Under the pieces are notes generated by a model. That model was not told the origin of the DNA and did not search any database. It saw only the letters and a list, made by a program, of their open reading frames with translations. From Oscillospiraceae bacterium (GTDB taxonomy: Bacteria > Bacillota > Clostridia > Oscillospirales > Acutalibacteraceae): 64,000 nt of DNA. Numbering within the stretch: the stretch's first letter is position 1; every line of letters begins with the position of its first letter. Where the stretch lies: positions 1-64,000 of the forward strand of contig SVOV01000003.1 of NCBI GenBank assembly GCA_015066205.1. Reading direction: 5' to 3'. Shown in pieces: positions 46,414 through 54,644 of the stretch. The translations under genes were made by a program, and so were the position numbers.

Positions 46414-46590
46414 ATGAGTCAGGTTAAAGTAAAAGAAAACGAATCTCTTGACAGCGCACTCAGAAGATTTAAGCGTCAGACTTCTCGTGACGGTGTTATC
46501 CAGGAAGTACGCAAAAGAGAGCATTACGAGAAACCCTCTGTAAAGAGAAAGAAGAAATCCGAAGCTGCTCGTAAGCGCAAGTACAAATAA
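46414..46590 (+). CDS. rpsU: 30S ribosomal protein S21
   Basis: 58 residues ([20 protein letters not shown]... ending in a KRKYK tail), very basic, matching bS21: [33 protein letters not shown]. It acts in the 30S subunit near the anti-Shine-Dalgarno region. GGAGGGAGGG stands eight bases before ATG, an unusually strong ribosome site. It has its own consensus promoter and terminator, so it is probably a monocistronic gene with some readthrough into yqeG. Confidence 0.96.
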   Translation: MSQVKVKENESLDSALRRFKRQTSRDGVIQEVRKREHYEKPSVKRKKKSEAARKRKYK

Positions 46591-46604
46591 TTTGGATTAA
46601 ACAG

Positions 46605-46636
46605 GCGGGCCTTTTTAAAGGTCCGTCATTGTTTTT
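46605..46636 (+). terminator. Intrinsic terminator after rpsU
   Basis: GCGGGCCTTT pairs with AAAGGTCCGT (two G-U pairs) with a minimal loop, followed by CATTGTTTTT. Confidence 0.75.
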
Positions 46637-46652
46637 ATAAGGGAAGAAAAAT

Positions 46653-47183
46653 ATGAAGAAAAACACAAGTCTTGATTCAAATTCCGTACCGCAGTATTTT
46701 TTTGACAGCATAACGGACATAAAGCCTTCGGATATTTCGGGAGTGGGCGGAAAGGCTGTCGGGATCGACCTTGACAATACCACGGTTTATGACAGCACCC
46801 TAAAGCTTTTTCCCGGTGTGAAAAGCTGGCTTAAGGAAATTAAGGAAGCAGGCTTTCCCGTTGTTATAGTCACAAATACATATAATATTCGAGCTAAAAT
46901 CCTTGCAAAAAAGATGGGAAACCTCCCCTTTATTGCTAATGCCGACAAGCCCGATACGGAATGCTTCAGAACGGCCTGTAAGCTCACAGGCGTTGAGATG
47001 AATGAGTTTGTTATGATAGGAGATCAGCTTTTCACCGATATTCAGGGTGCAAATGAAGCGGGAGCGGTTTCCGTCAGAGTCAGATATAAAACAAGAGAGC
47101 TTCTTGCTCTGTTTCATTTTCTGGCTATCAGAAAAAAGGAAAAAATCTATCTTGAAAATAAAGGCTTAGGTGACAGAATATGA
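46653..47183 (+). CDS. YqeG-family HAD phosphatase
   Basis: 176 residues of the HAD-IIIA group. The nucleophile motif is VGIDLDNTTV (Asp in about residue 39), then IVTNTYN and MIGDQLFTDIQGAN. In Bacillus-like genomes yqeG precedes the ribosome-assembly GTPase yqeH; here it precedes an Xaa-Pro peptidase instead. The substrate is unknown. It overlaps the next gene by four bases (ATGA). Confidence 0.88.
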   Translation: MKKNTSLDSNSVPQYFFDSITDIKPSDISGVGGKAVGIDLDNTTVYDSTLKLFPGVKSWLKEIKEAGFPVVIVTNTYNIRAKILAKKMGNLPFIANADKPDTECFRTACKLTGVEMNEFVMIGDQLFTDIQGANEAGAVSVRVRYKTRELLALFHFLAIRKKEKIYLENKGLGDRI

Positions 47184-48250
47184 TGTTCCATACTGATTTA
47201 CTTTCAAAGAAAATAAACGGCTTCTGCGATGCCGCGCTTATTTTCTCCGAAGAGAACAGACTGTATTTTACACAGTTCCCCTCCTCCGACGGTGCACTTG
47301 TTGTATTTTCCGACAATGCATTATTCTTTACGGACAGCCGTTATACAGAGGCTGCCGCAAAATGCATCGGTGACGATCTTGTTCTTGATTCTTCTAATTT
47401 ATATGAAAAACTTTCAGGATTATTCGAGGAAAAGGGCGTAAAAAAGGTGGCTCTCGAAAACGACAAGATCACACTCTCTCAGTTTGAGGAGCTTAAAGAA
47501 AAGCTCCCCTCGGTCGAATTCGTGACAACAGGTGAGCTTTCATCCGCCGTTGAAGAAATAAGAATTGTAAAAGAAGAAAGTGAAATTGAAAAGATCAAGG
47601 CAGCACAGAAAATTGCCGAGGATGCTTTTTCACACATAATCACTTTTATAAAAGAGGGAATGACCGAAAAGGAGATCTCTCTTGAGCTCGATTTTTATAT
47701 GCTTTCTCACGGTGCCGAGGCACTTTCCTTTGAAACCATCGCCGTTGCGGGAAAAAATTCCTCTATGCCTCACGGTGTTCCCGGTGACTACAAGGTTCAG
47801 AAGGGGGACTTCATCACCATGGACTACGGCGCTGTTGTTGACGGCTACCATTCCGATATGACAAGAACAGTATGCCTCGGTGAACCCACAGAAAAAATGA
47901 GAGAGGTCTATAATACCGTTCTTGAGGCACAGAAAAAAGGACTTGAGGCTCTTCACGACGGCATTTCGGGAGTGGATGCGGATAAAGCCGCAAGAGAGGT
48001 AATTGAAAACGCAGGCTACGGAAAGAATTTCGGACACGGTCTCGGACACGGTGTCGGCGTCGAGATCCACGAAGCTCCCAGACTCTCCCCCAAGGCTCCC
48101 CATACTCTTAAAAGCGGTCATGTTGTAACGGTCGAGCCCGGAATTTATCTCCCCGGCGAATTCGGTGTCAGAATTGAGGATATGGCAATTATCACGGATG
48201 ACGGCTGTATAAACCTCACATCCTGTCCGAAAGAGCTCATAATTCTGTAA
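47180..48250 (+). CDS. M24-family aminopeptidase P (Xaa-Pro peptidase)
   Basis: Removes N-terminal residues next to proline in the cytosol. 356 residues: creatinase-like N-terminal domain (1-130) and pita-bread catalytic domain with the metal ligands in TMDYGAVVDGYHSDMTRT (two Asp), GHGLGHGVGVEIHE (His), TVEPGIYLPG (Glu) and VRIEDMAII (Glu). The pairing with efp downstream is common in Firmicutes. EF-P helps ribosomes at Pro stretches, so both deal with proline-rich proteins. Confidence 0.92.
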   Translation: MMFHTDLLSKKINGFCDAALIFSEENRLYFTQFPSSDGALVVFSDNALFFTDSRYTEAAAKCIGDDLVLDSSNLYEKLSGLFEEKGVKKVALENDKITLSQFEELKEKLPSVEFVTTGELSSAVEEIRIVKEESEIEKIKAAQKIAEDAFSHIITFIKEGMTEKEISLELDFYMLSHGAEALSFETIAVAGKNSSMPHGVPGDYKVQKGDFITMDYGAVVDGYHSDMTRTVCLGEPTEKMREVYNTVLEAQKKGLEALHDGISGVDADKAAREVIENAGYGKNFGHGLGHGVGVEIHEAPRLSPKAPHTLKSGHVVTVEPGIYLPGEFGVRIEDMAIITDDGCINLTSCPKELIIL

Positions 48251-48308
48251 AATAAGCAGAAAAATTGCACTATTTTCAAATATAAGCAGAAAATATTAGT
48301 CAAGGTAC

Positions 48309-48337
48309 TTGAAAAAACAAAAAAAATATTATATTAT
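48309..48337 (+). promoter_or_regulatory. Promoter of efp
   Basis: TTGAAA, a 17-base A-rich spacer and TATTAT, 45 bases before the start at 48382. Confidence 0.6.
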
Positions 48338-48381
48338 ATTCAGGTAATAAATTATTGGTTACCGAGAAAGGATTGATATTT

Positions 48382-48939
48382 ATGGTATCAGCCGGCGATT
48401 TCAGAAACGGCGTTACATTTGAAATGGAAGGCGGAGTTTGGCAGATAGTTGAATTCCAGCATGTAAAACCCGGTAAGGGTGCTGCTTTTGTTCGTACAAA
48501 GATCAGAAATGTTATTCAGGGCAGCGTTGTTGAAAAGACCTTCTCCCCCACAGATAAGTTCCCCACAGCTTTCGTTGAGAGAAAAGAATGTGAATATTCC
48601 TACAACGACGGAGATCTTTACTACTTTATGGATCCTGAAACATATGATATGATTCCCGTAGGTGCAACAGAGCTTGACGATAACTTCAAATTCGTTAAAG
48701 AAAATATGGTTTGCCGTGTTCTTTCCTACAAGGGCAAGGTATTCGGCGTTGAACCCCCCAACTTTGTTAACCTTCAGGTTACAGAAACAGAGCCCGGCTT
48801 CAAGGGTGATACAGCAACAAATACTCTTAAGCCCGCAACTGTTGAAACAGGTGCAATGGTTAAGGTTCCCCTCTTCATCGAAGAAGGCGAAATGATTCAG
48901 ATTGATACACGCACAGGTGAATACCTCGGCCGTGCATAA
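48382..48939 (+). CDS. efp: Translation elongation factor P
   Basis: Binds between P and E sites and rescues ribosomes stalled at polyproline. 185 residues, three beta-barrel domains: KOW-like domain with the tip loop [14 protein letters not shown] (modifiable Lys about 29-32), the middle and C-terminal OB domains with [12 protein letters not shown] and GEYLGRA at the end. The longest frame starts nine codons earlier; AAAGGA eight bases before the ATG at 48382 gives the start. Confidence 0.97.
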   Translation: MVSAGDFRNGVTFEMEGGVWQIVEFQHVKPGKGAAFVRTKIRNVIQGSVVEKTFSPTDKFPTAFVERKECEYSYNDGDLYYFMDPETYDMIPVGATELDDNFKFVKENMVCRVLSYKGKVFGVEPPNFVNLQVTETEPGFKGDTATNTLKPATVETGAMVKVPLFIEEGEMIQIDTRTGEYLGRA

Positions 48940-48952
48940 ACAATGAATTTTT

Positions 48953-48982
48953 GCGGCTGCAGATTCTGCGGCCGCTTTTATT
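48953..48982 (+). terminator. Intrinsic terminator after efp
   Basis: GCGGCTGCAG pairs with CTGCGGCCGC (one G-U) around ATT, then TTTTATT. Confidence 0.82.
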
Positions 48983-49010
48983 AAATACTATAATAAAGGA
49001 GTGTTCTGTT

Positions 49011-49451
49011 ATGACAATTACAGAAAAGGTAGCATATCTCAAGGGTCTTATGGACGGACTTGAAATTGATAAGTCAACAAAAGAAGGAAAGGTTCTCGCT
49101 GCTATGGCTGATGTTCTTGAAGACATCGCTCTTACAGTGGCTGACAACTGCGATCAGATAGACGCTATTGACGAAGACCTTGAAAATCTTGAAGAATTCG
49201 TATATGAAGGCGACATCTTCGACGACGAAGACGATTATGACGATTTCGATGATTACTGTGACGGTGACTGCGAAGGCTGTGACGGCTGTGACGATTTCGA
49301 TTATGACGAATATGAATATGAGATCGAATGCTCAAACTGCCACGAAACAATCTTCATCGACGAATCCGCTTTTGAAGAAGGAAAAACCTTCGAATGTCCC
49401 AACTGCGGAACTCTTCTCGAAGCTTACACAGAGCTCGACGACGAAGAATAA
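49011..49451 (+). CDS. CD1247-type acidic zinc-ribbon protein
   Basis: 146 residues. The N-terminal 60 residues (ITEKVAYLKGLMDGLEIDKS, VLEDIALTV) match the CD1247-type N-terminal domain found in clostridia. A strongly acidic Asp/Tyr-rich segment with Cys-Glu-Gly-Cys follows (about 75-105), then a zinc ribbon with CSNCHETIFIDE and FECPNCGTLL. Function unknown; probably cytosolic. AAAGGAG before ATG supports the start at 49011 over the longer frame. Its position after efp is conserved in my memory of related genomes, but this was not checked. Confidence 0.82.
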   Translation: MTITEKVAYLKGLMDGLEIDKSTKEGKVLAAMADVLEDIALTVADNCDQIDAIDEDLENLEEFVYEGDIFDDEDDYDDFDDYCDGDCEGCDGCDDFDYDEYEYEIECSNCHETIFIDESAFEEGKTFECPNCGTLLEAYTELDDEE

Positions 49452-49468
49452 TCATTAAACACACAAAA

Positions 49469-49496
49469 AATCCCGACATTTGTCGGGATTTTTTTT
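49469..49496. terminator. Bidirectional intrinsic terminator
   Basis: AATCCCGACA pairs with TGTCGGGATT, flanked by A and T runs on both sides. The third interspersed repeat starts in its T-run. Confidence 0.9.
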
Positions 49497-49598
49497 ATAT
49501 ATAGGAAATTGCTCGCATTGTGAGAAATTTCCCTTATATCAAAAAACACCTTTTCGCCCCCAAGACCCGGGGCCGGGGGGTTGAAGCATAATGCTTTT
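49497..49598 (+). repeat. Interspersed structured repeat, copy 3 (short, diverged)
   Basis: It keeps the left end ATATAGGAAATTGCTCGCATTGTGAG and a C-rich/G-rich hairpin (CCCCC...GGGGG), but lacks about 45 bases of the middle. Its last hairpin is AAGCAT/ATGCTT with TTTTTT instead of the AAATC/GATTT of copies 1 and 2. The right end again abuts the stop codon of a minus-strand gene. Confidence 0.75.
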
Positions 49599-50720
49599 TT
49601 ATTTTTCTTCTGCTGTTCTTTCCGCAAGCTCCACAAGATCGATTTCCGCAGCAATATTTGCAGGATAAGGCTCATTTTTCAAACAACGGGCGAATCGCTC
49701 CCGAAATTCAGACGCTTTTTTTATATCCTTATAGTATAAAAGCGCAAGTGCAAATTCAAGACGAATCACCGTAATGAAATCTCTGTTCTGCGACATAAAC
49801 ATACGGATATCATCATTCAGCAAAGCTTCTGCTTCAGAAGAATTGACGGTTTTATTAATCAGCGTTATATAAATCTTTTCAAGAACCGCGGATTTTTTCT
49901 TAAAATCTGAAATCGCACATTTGTCACTTATCATAAAATCGATAAGCCTGTCTGCTTCTTCAAAGCTTCCCTCATCAAGAAGACGGTTCATTCTGAGCCA
50001 GGCAATTTCAGCAGCAACAGGATTACTCATATATCCTTCCGCAGGAAGAGAAAACAGTTCATCCGGCTGCTCGCGGAGTCTGGTTCCTTTCAGCAGTCCG
50101 GCATAAGCCATACTTGATTGCCAATAGGCCCGGCGAAGCTCAATACTGTTTTTAAGAGTGCTGATTCTTTTAAGCACGCCGATGCTTTTTTTGTCAACAG
50201 GAAGCAGGTACAGCACGACGTGACTGAAAAACCATATAAAAACACAAAACCAATATAATGCCGGCAAAGGTATGTCTGATAAAAAGTAAAACAGAACAAA
50301 AAAGAAAGTAATTAATGACACTATACTGAAAGCAATAACTGCACCCGCATTATACAGCGCAAAAGGAAATTTTCCGTCAGAAAACTCAGGCGGACTCATA
50401 TTGACAAAAATTCCGTGTCTGCCTTTATATTTGCGGATTGAAAATTTTCCGTTTTTACACCTAAAAACGAAGCCGTGCACTTCAACCGAAATAAGCTCAT
50501 ATCCGCTTATTTTCCCGCAGATAAAATAACCTGCGAAATGCGCAAAATATGTGCCGAGCATAGACAAAAAAAGAATTGCGGCGCAAATCAATAATTGATA
50601 CTCCATATCTGAAAACAGATAATAATCGTATACACCGTACTCTTTATAAAAACATATATGAGCAAAAACTACTATTGATGCCGCCATCAGCATTGTGGCA
50701 GTTATCCGGCGTGTTTGCAT
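49599..50720 (-). CDS. Membrane protein resembling M50 metalloprotease, active site lost
   Basis: 373 residues. About five helices lie in the first 190 residues; a helical cytosolic part (about 190-373) without known motifs follows. YFAHFAGYFICGKISGYELISVEVHG (from residue 58) looks like the M50 segment HELGH...G, but HExxH is HFAGY (61-65), so the Glu and second His are gone. MSPPEFSDGKFPF matches the next M50 block. It could be a binding or regulatory pseudoprotease. AAGGAGG precedes ATG. It is the last gene of the padR operon. Confidence 0.5.
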   Translation of the reverse strand: MQTRRITATMLMAASIVVFAHICFYKEYGVYDYYLFSDMEYQLLICAAILFLSMLGTYFAHFAGYFICGKISGYELISVEVHGFVFRCKNGKFSIRKYKGRHGIFVNMSPPEFSDGKFPFALYNAGAVIAFSIVSLITFFFVLFYFLSDIPLPALYWFCVFIWFFSHVVLYLLPVDKKSIGVLKRISTLKNSIELRRAYWQSSMAYAGLLKGTRLREQPDELFSLPAEGYMSNPVAAEIAWLRMNRLLDEGSFEEADRLIDFMISDKCAISDFKKKSAVLEKIYITLINKTVNSSEAEALLNDDIRMFMSQNRDFITVIRLEFALALLYYKDIKKASEFRERFARCLKNEPYPANIAAEIDLVELAERTAEEK

Positions 50721-50773
50721 ACAAACAAACCTCCTTCTTCTGTTTTTATGTTATCACACCCCTCATTAAGCAG

Positions 50774-51307
50774 TCAACTGTTTATTACTGTTGCTTTTTG
50801 TCTGTTTTTCTTAATACTTGCAGCAACAATGCCCCCTATGGGAGCCATAGCGGCAATTATCATATATAAAATATAGAAAAAATCTAAAGATCTGTTATTT
50901 ACATCAAGCACCGCAAAAGCAATATCAGCACCATAAACAACAGCACCCATAAACGGCACGGACAATATACCGCTTGCAGCAGCAAGGGTATCAAAGCTCT
51001 CAATGCCGGTAGAATTCTCAAGACTGCTTAAAATCACCGAAAAAATCAAAGCCAGAATCGGAATCAGAAGCACCGCCGTATACGAACTGAAAAAAACCTT
51101 TTTCCCGTTTTTTGCCGTCTTAATACCTGTAAACACACAAGAAAGCCACATAACAGCAGGGAAAAATATGGAAAGAGCAGAAACATATCCGAATTCAATG
51201 CCGTCTCCAAAGGTAGGTAAAAATCCCGACATCAGAATTCCTGTTCCCCACAGCAGAATGCCAAAGAACGAGCCTGAAAAAAACTGACCGGTTTTAGTAG
51301 CACCCAT
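50774..51307 (-). CDS. Unknown four- or five-helix membrane protein
   Basis: 177 residues, not recognised. Hydrophobic segments near 15-32, 43-60, 75-95, 112-130 and 148-166; the C-terminus is basic and cytosolic (KKNRQK). The start follows GGGAGGTG and a T-run at 51307; the longer frame is part of the neighbouring gene's end region. It lies 13 bases after the HAAS gene and 53 before the M50-like gene, so it belongs to the padR operon. Confidence 0.65.
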   Translation of the reverse strand: MGATKTGQFFSGSFFGILLWGTGILMSGFLPTFGDGIEFGYVSALSIFFPAVMWLSCVFTGIKTAKNGKKVFFSSYTAVLLIPILALIFSVILSSLENSTGIESFDTLAAASGILSVPFMGAVVYGADIAFAVLDVNNRSLDFFYILYMIIAAMAPIGGIVAASIKKNRQKATVINS

Positions 51308-51320
51308 AAAAAACACCTCC

Positions 51321-52793
51321 CTATTTTTCAGGGTTAAGTCCCAGCTCCTTATAATCATAAGTCATATCCTTACCAAAGCCTGTAATCTCGGAAAACATCA
51401 GCTTTCCGTCAGTAAAGCAAAGGCTCGTATAAATATCAGCATTTATTGAATAATCACTCCTGCTTTCATATGACGAAGCAAAATTCAACACTTCCGTATC
51501 ACTTTCAAAATCAAAATAAGCTGTCTCAAGGAAAGCTACACGCGACGGGAATTTCTTCAGAACATCCGCTCTTACATCTCCGTTTTTAAGAGAGATATAG
51601 TTTTCATAGCATTCAGCCGTATCCTCATTTCTCCAGATACCGAGAGCCAGAGTTCTGTTATTATACAGATAAACCTGTTTGAAGCTCAGCTTGTTATCCG
51701 AAAAAGCAACAATAATAACTGTATCATTATACAGGTCTCTGAAGGCATAAGAAGTATCTTCAAGCACATAGACCTTTGAAGCTTCCTTTGAATATCCCGG
51801 TTCAAGTTCGGGAAGATAATATGCACCGTCAGGCTTCGGGTACTCCTTAAAGCCGTATTTTCTCAAAACTACCCATGTGTCGGTTACACTCATCCCGCCT
51901 TCAAGCTCTTCATATGCATCTCTTCCTTTTTTACCGTCGATTATTCTTGTAATACTTCCGATCATCATATTGTTATTCATAAATGAGTATTCCCGTGAGG
52001 TAAAATAAAAAAGAACGGAAGAAGAAATAACGAGGGAAAATATCAGTACAAAATACATTATCAAAGGCTTTTTTCTTCTTATTTTTTTCGAATTCTTTTT
52101 TCTTTTGGATTCCGTAAAAACCCTTACAGTCACAACAAGCCCCCAAATAAACAGTGACAGCATTATTATAACGGTCAGATAAAATCCGCCTATATCAACA
52201 GCAGATTCGGCGTCGGAAATTATACGCTCCGAGTAAGGTGCATTCTCGGGAATTTTCAGAAGCGCACAGACCATCACAATTATACCTATGGATACGCTCT
52301 GAAAGATTCCGCTGGTAAAAATCAAGGTTATAAGATTCAGAGCCATATAAACAGTTACCGACAAAAGAAGATATGCATTTTTCCGTCTGTATCCGTATAT
52401 ATACATAAGAATTATACTGCCCGTAAATGCAGCACTTATAAAATAATGGTAAACCGTGGGGTAATCTGATGTATTATCCGCAGAAAAAAGAATGAATCCT
52501 GTAAAAAATGCAAAAACGCATACAGCCGATAACAATAAAAAAGCGATTATGCCGGGAAGCCTTTCAAATCTGTATATTTTTCCGAAAGACTGTCTGATAG
52601 CATAAGGCTCACCCATGCTTTTTACAGCTTCAGAGATACTCTCTTCCTCACTCATTCCAGAAGCAACAAAAAAGTCTGTTTTTTCATATATGTGCGAAAG
52701 CAATTCCTTTTTTAAGTCCTCCCGTCTGTAACGCGGAAGTCCTTTCGGGAAACATTTTTTAATAAAGCTATCAATCTCTTCATGTAGCTGCAT
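51321..52793 (-). CDS. HAAS-domain membrane protein, PadR partner
   Basis: 490 residues. The N-terminal 75 residues (IDSFIKKCFPKGLPRYRRED, LSHIYEKTDFF, GMSEEESISEAVKSMGEP) match the HAAS/DUF1700 helical domain found with PadR regulators. About seven helices lie between 80 and 270, and a large extracytoplasmic C-terminal part (about 275-490) contains beta-rich repeats with several Tyr and Asp. It overlaps the padR end by 14 bases. In this family such pairs act as membrane sensors, but the signal is unknown. Confidence 0.75.
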   Translation of the reverse strand: MQLHEEIDSFIKKCFPKGLPRYRREDLKKELLSHIYEKTDFFVASGMSEEESISEAVKSMGEPYAIRQSFGKIYRFERLPGIIAFLLLSAVCVFAFFTGFILFSADNTSDYPTVYHYFISAAFTGSIILMYIYGYRRKNAYLLLSVTVYMALNLITLIFTSGIFQSVSIGIIVMVCALLKIPENAPYSERIISDAESAVDIGGFYLTVIIMLSLFIWGLVVTVRVFTESKRKKNSKKIRRKKPLIMYFVLIFSLVISSSVLFYFTSREYSFMNNNMMIGSITRIIDGKKGRDAYEELEGGMSVTDTWVVLRKYGFKEYPKPDGAYYLPELEPGYSKEASKVYVLEDTSYAFRDLYNDTVIIVAFSDNKLSFKQVYLYNNRTLALGIWRNEDTAECYENYISLKNGDVRADVLKKFPSRVAFLETAYFDFESDTEVLNFASSYESRSDYSINADIYTSLCFTDGKLMFSEITGFGKDMTYDYKELGLNPEK

Positions 52794-53127
52794 TCAAAGC
52801 ACCCCCCATGAGAACTGCATTAACAGCCCCAACATATTCCTCCCATTCTTTTTTTGATTCACTCAAAAGCTTAATCCCTTTATCTGTGATATGATAATAT
52901 TTTCTCATACGGGAAGCTTCAATAGCATTCCAATAAGAGGTTACCATACCGTCCTTTTCAAGAGCATGAAGTATGGGATACAGTGTCCCTTCGTTAAATT
53001 TGAATACACCTGAAGACAGCCCTTCCAGATAGCTCATCATCTGATACCCGTATAGGTCCTGTTTTTCAAGCACCGACAAAACCATAAGTGAAACACTGCC
53101 CTTACTGACATCTTTCTTTAATTTCAT
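52780..53127 (-). CDS. PadR-family transcriptional regulator
   Basis: 115-residue winged-helix protein: LMVLSVLEKQDLYGYQMMSYL, the wing FNEGTLYPILHALEKDGMV and MRKYYHITDKGIKLL, with a short C-terminal dimerisation helix. It probably represses its own operon, as PadR proteins next to HAAS genes do. AAGGGATGA precedes ATG by seven bases. The 90-bp repeat array starts 77 bases upstream of the start codon and is a candidate binding region. Confidence 0.92.
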   Translation of the reverse strand: MKLKKDVSKGSVSLMVLSVLEKQDLYGYQMMSYLEGLSSGVFKFNEGTLYPILHALEKDGMVTSYWNAIEASRMRKYYHITDKGIKLLSESKKEWEEYVGAVNAVLMGGALNAAT

Positions 53128-53203
53128 AATAAATCATCCCTTCAAAATAATTTTATATAACAAGCAATATGCCTGTAATAAACAAAAACAAAACACCGCG
53201 TCC

Positions 53204-53498
53204 ACAAACCCTCGATTACCGAGGTATCTTTATCAAAAAGCTACCATCTCAAGTCAATCATCTGATAATATCATCAGCATAACAGATACAGATACAAACC
53301 CTCGATTATCGAGGTATCTTTGTCAAAAAGCTGCCATCTCAAATCAATCATCTGATAATATCATCAGCATAACAGATACAGATACAAACCCTCGATTATC
53401 GAGGTATCTTTGTCAAAAAGCTGCCATCTCAAATCAATCATCTGATAATATCGTCAGTATAACAGATGCAGATACAAGACCTCGATTACCGAGGTATC
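53204..53498. repeat. 90-bp direct repeat, three full units plus a fourth partial unit
   Basis: Units start at 53204, 53294 and 53384 and share nearly all bases; the palindrome recurs a fourth time at 53474. Each begins ACAA(A/G)(C/A)CCTCG and holds the palindrome CCTCGATTATCGAGG (7-bp arms, central T; one half varies in copies 1 and 4), followed by an imperfect CTGAT/ATCAG pair. The spacing is exactly 90. There is no coding potential. It lies upstream of padR. Confidence 0.9.
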
Positions 53499-53642
53499 TA
53501 AAAAATACAGCAACGGAAAAACTTACTTTTAAATATAATTTGCATAACTGAAACGATTACAAATCCTCGGTTAGCAATGTTTTATTGCTACGGTGCAAAA
53601 AGAAAATTGCGATATGCAATTATTTCATTTATGCGTTATTGT

Positions 53643-53852
53643 CCGGGCTTTGTTATCGCAGGGATTTGTTATCGACGGGGCTTTGTTATCGACGGGTCTT
53701 TGTTATCGGTGGGGCCTTGCTATCACTGGGGCTTTGTTATCGGCGGGGCTTTGCTATCACCAGGTCTTTGCTATCACCGGGGCTTTGTTATCGGCGGGGC
53801 TTTGCTATCACCAGGTCTTTGCTATCACCGGGGCTTTGTTATCACCGGGGCT
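53643..53852. repeat. 17-bp tandem array, about twelve units
   Basis: The consensus unit is GGGGCTTTGTTATCGGC with variants at the T/C (TTGTT/TTGCT) and last three positions. From about 53728 the units form a 51-bp higher-order pattern (three 17-mers) repeated twice. 17 is not a multiple of three, so all three plus frames stay open and encode the same repeat rotated; none has a ribosome site. It is probably a variable-number tandem repeat or structured element, not a gene. Confidence 0.9.
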
Positions 53853-54644
53853 GCTAAAACTCTTTACTTTTTGATATACCTTGTATCTCTATGTATATAT
53901 TAACTCAAGAAACTGCACTGTTTCAAGATGCAAAGTTAACAAAAAGAATCGGCTGTTTTGTCGCTTTTTCACAAGCAATAATATGTGTTTTCTTTCCTAC
54001 GCAAAACTGTATATAGTTTTTTTACCGGTCCATTAATTCTTTCCGACCATATTGTATAGTCTATTATCAACACCGATTCAACGGTAAACGGAAGTATTAG
54101 TTATGTCTATTAAAGCAAAAAAGAGCTATGGCAACATAGCCGCCAACGGACAGGAGTAATCATAGGGAACAGACATTACATATCGGTCAGACGGCAGATT
54201 CGATTATAATATTACATCACTTGCTGCAAGCTTTTCCCTTTGCTCTTTTTGCAAATTCAAGGAAGCCTGCCTTCGCTTTATGAGATTTTGAAAAAACGGA
54301 TATAATCTGAACGGGAGCTGACTATATAAAATCTGTGCGTTACCGTTTCCGGCACACCTGTGTGATGTAAAAAGGTAAAGAAAACATAATAAGAAAAGTG
54401 AATGGGGCATTTCGGTATTAGTTACAAAAGTTCCCCACTTAAAACAAAAAACAACTTAAAGCATAAGAGTCATACTCTAAAGGACAGTAAAAGCGCTGTG
54501 CAGAAGATTTCTACACAGCTCGTAATTTTGTCTTATACCGTAACAAGCAGGACATTTTGGTGCCCAAATGTCACTTGTAAGAGAAAGCTGAAACCGTTCG
54601 ATAAATCAGAATCTATAAAACTGAAATTGTCATAAAAATGCATA
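53853..54644. other. Gene-free stretch with hairpins
   Basis: No convincing gene in about 790 bases. Visible: an 18-codon frame at 54103-54159 (starting MSIKAKKSYGN) with only a poor ribosome site; a near-perfect hairpin at 54495-54519 (GCTGTGCAGAA with TTCTACACAGC); and another at 54551-54572 (GACATTTTGG with CCCAAATGTC) extended by CAAG/CTTG. The minus-strand frame 54204-54410 contains a plausible helical stretch but no start context. It may be a decayed mobile or accessory remnant. Confidence 0.5.

Noticed and set aside
53204..53498. CRISPR array
   Set aside because: The repeated unit is about 90 bases with near-identical sequence between palindromes; there are no unique spacers and no cas genes.
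53577..53903. Three overlapping plus-strand frames of 90-108 codons across the tandem array
   Set aside because: They arise because a 17-bp repeat without stops reads open in every phase. No ribosome site, and the predicted peptides are the same repeat rotated.
54402..54635. 77-codon plus-strand frame
   Set aside because: The start has no ribosome site, the product is low-complexity basic and it spans two strong hairpins.
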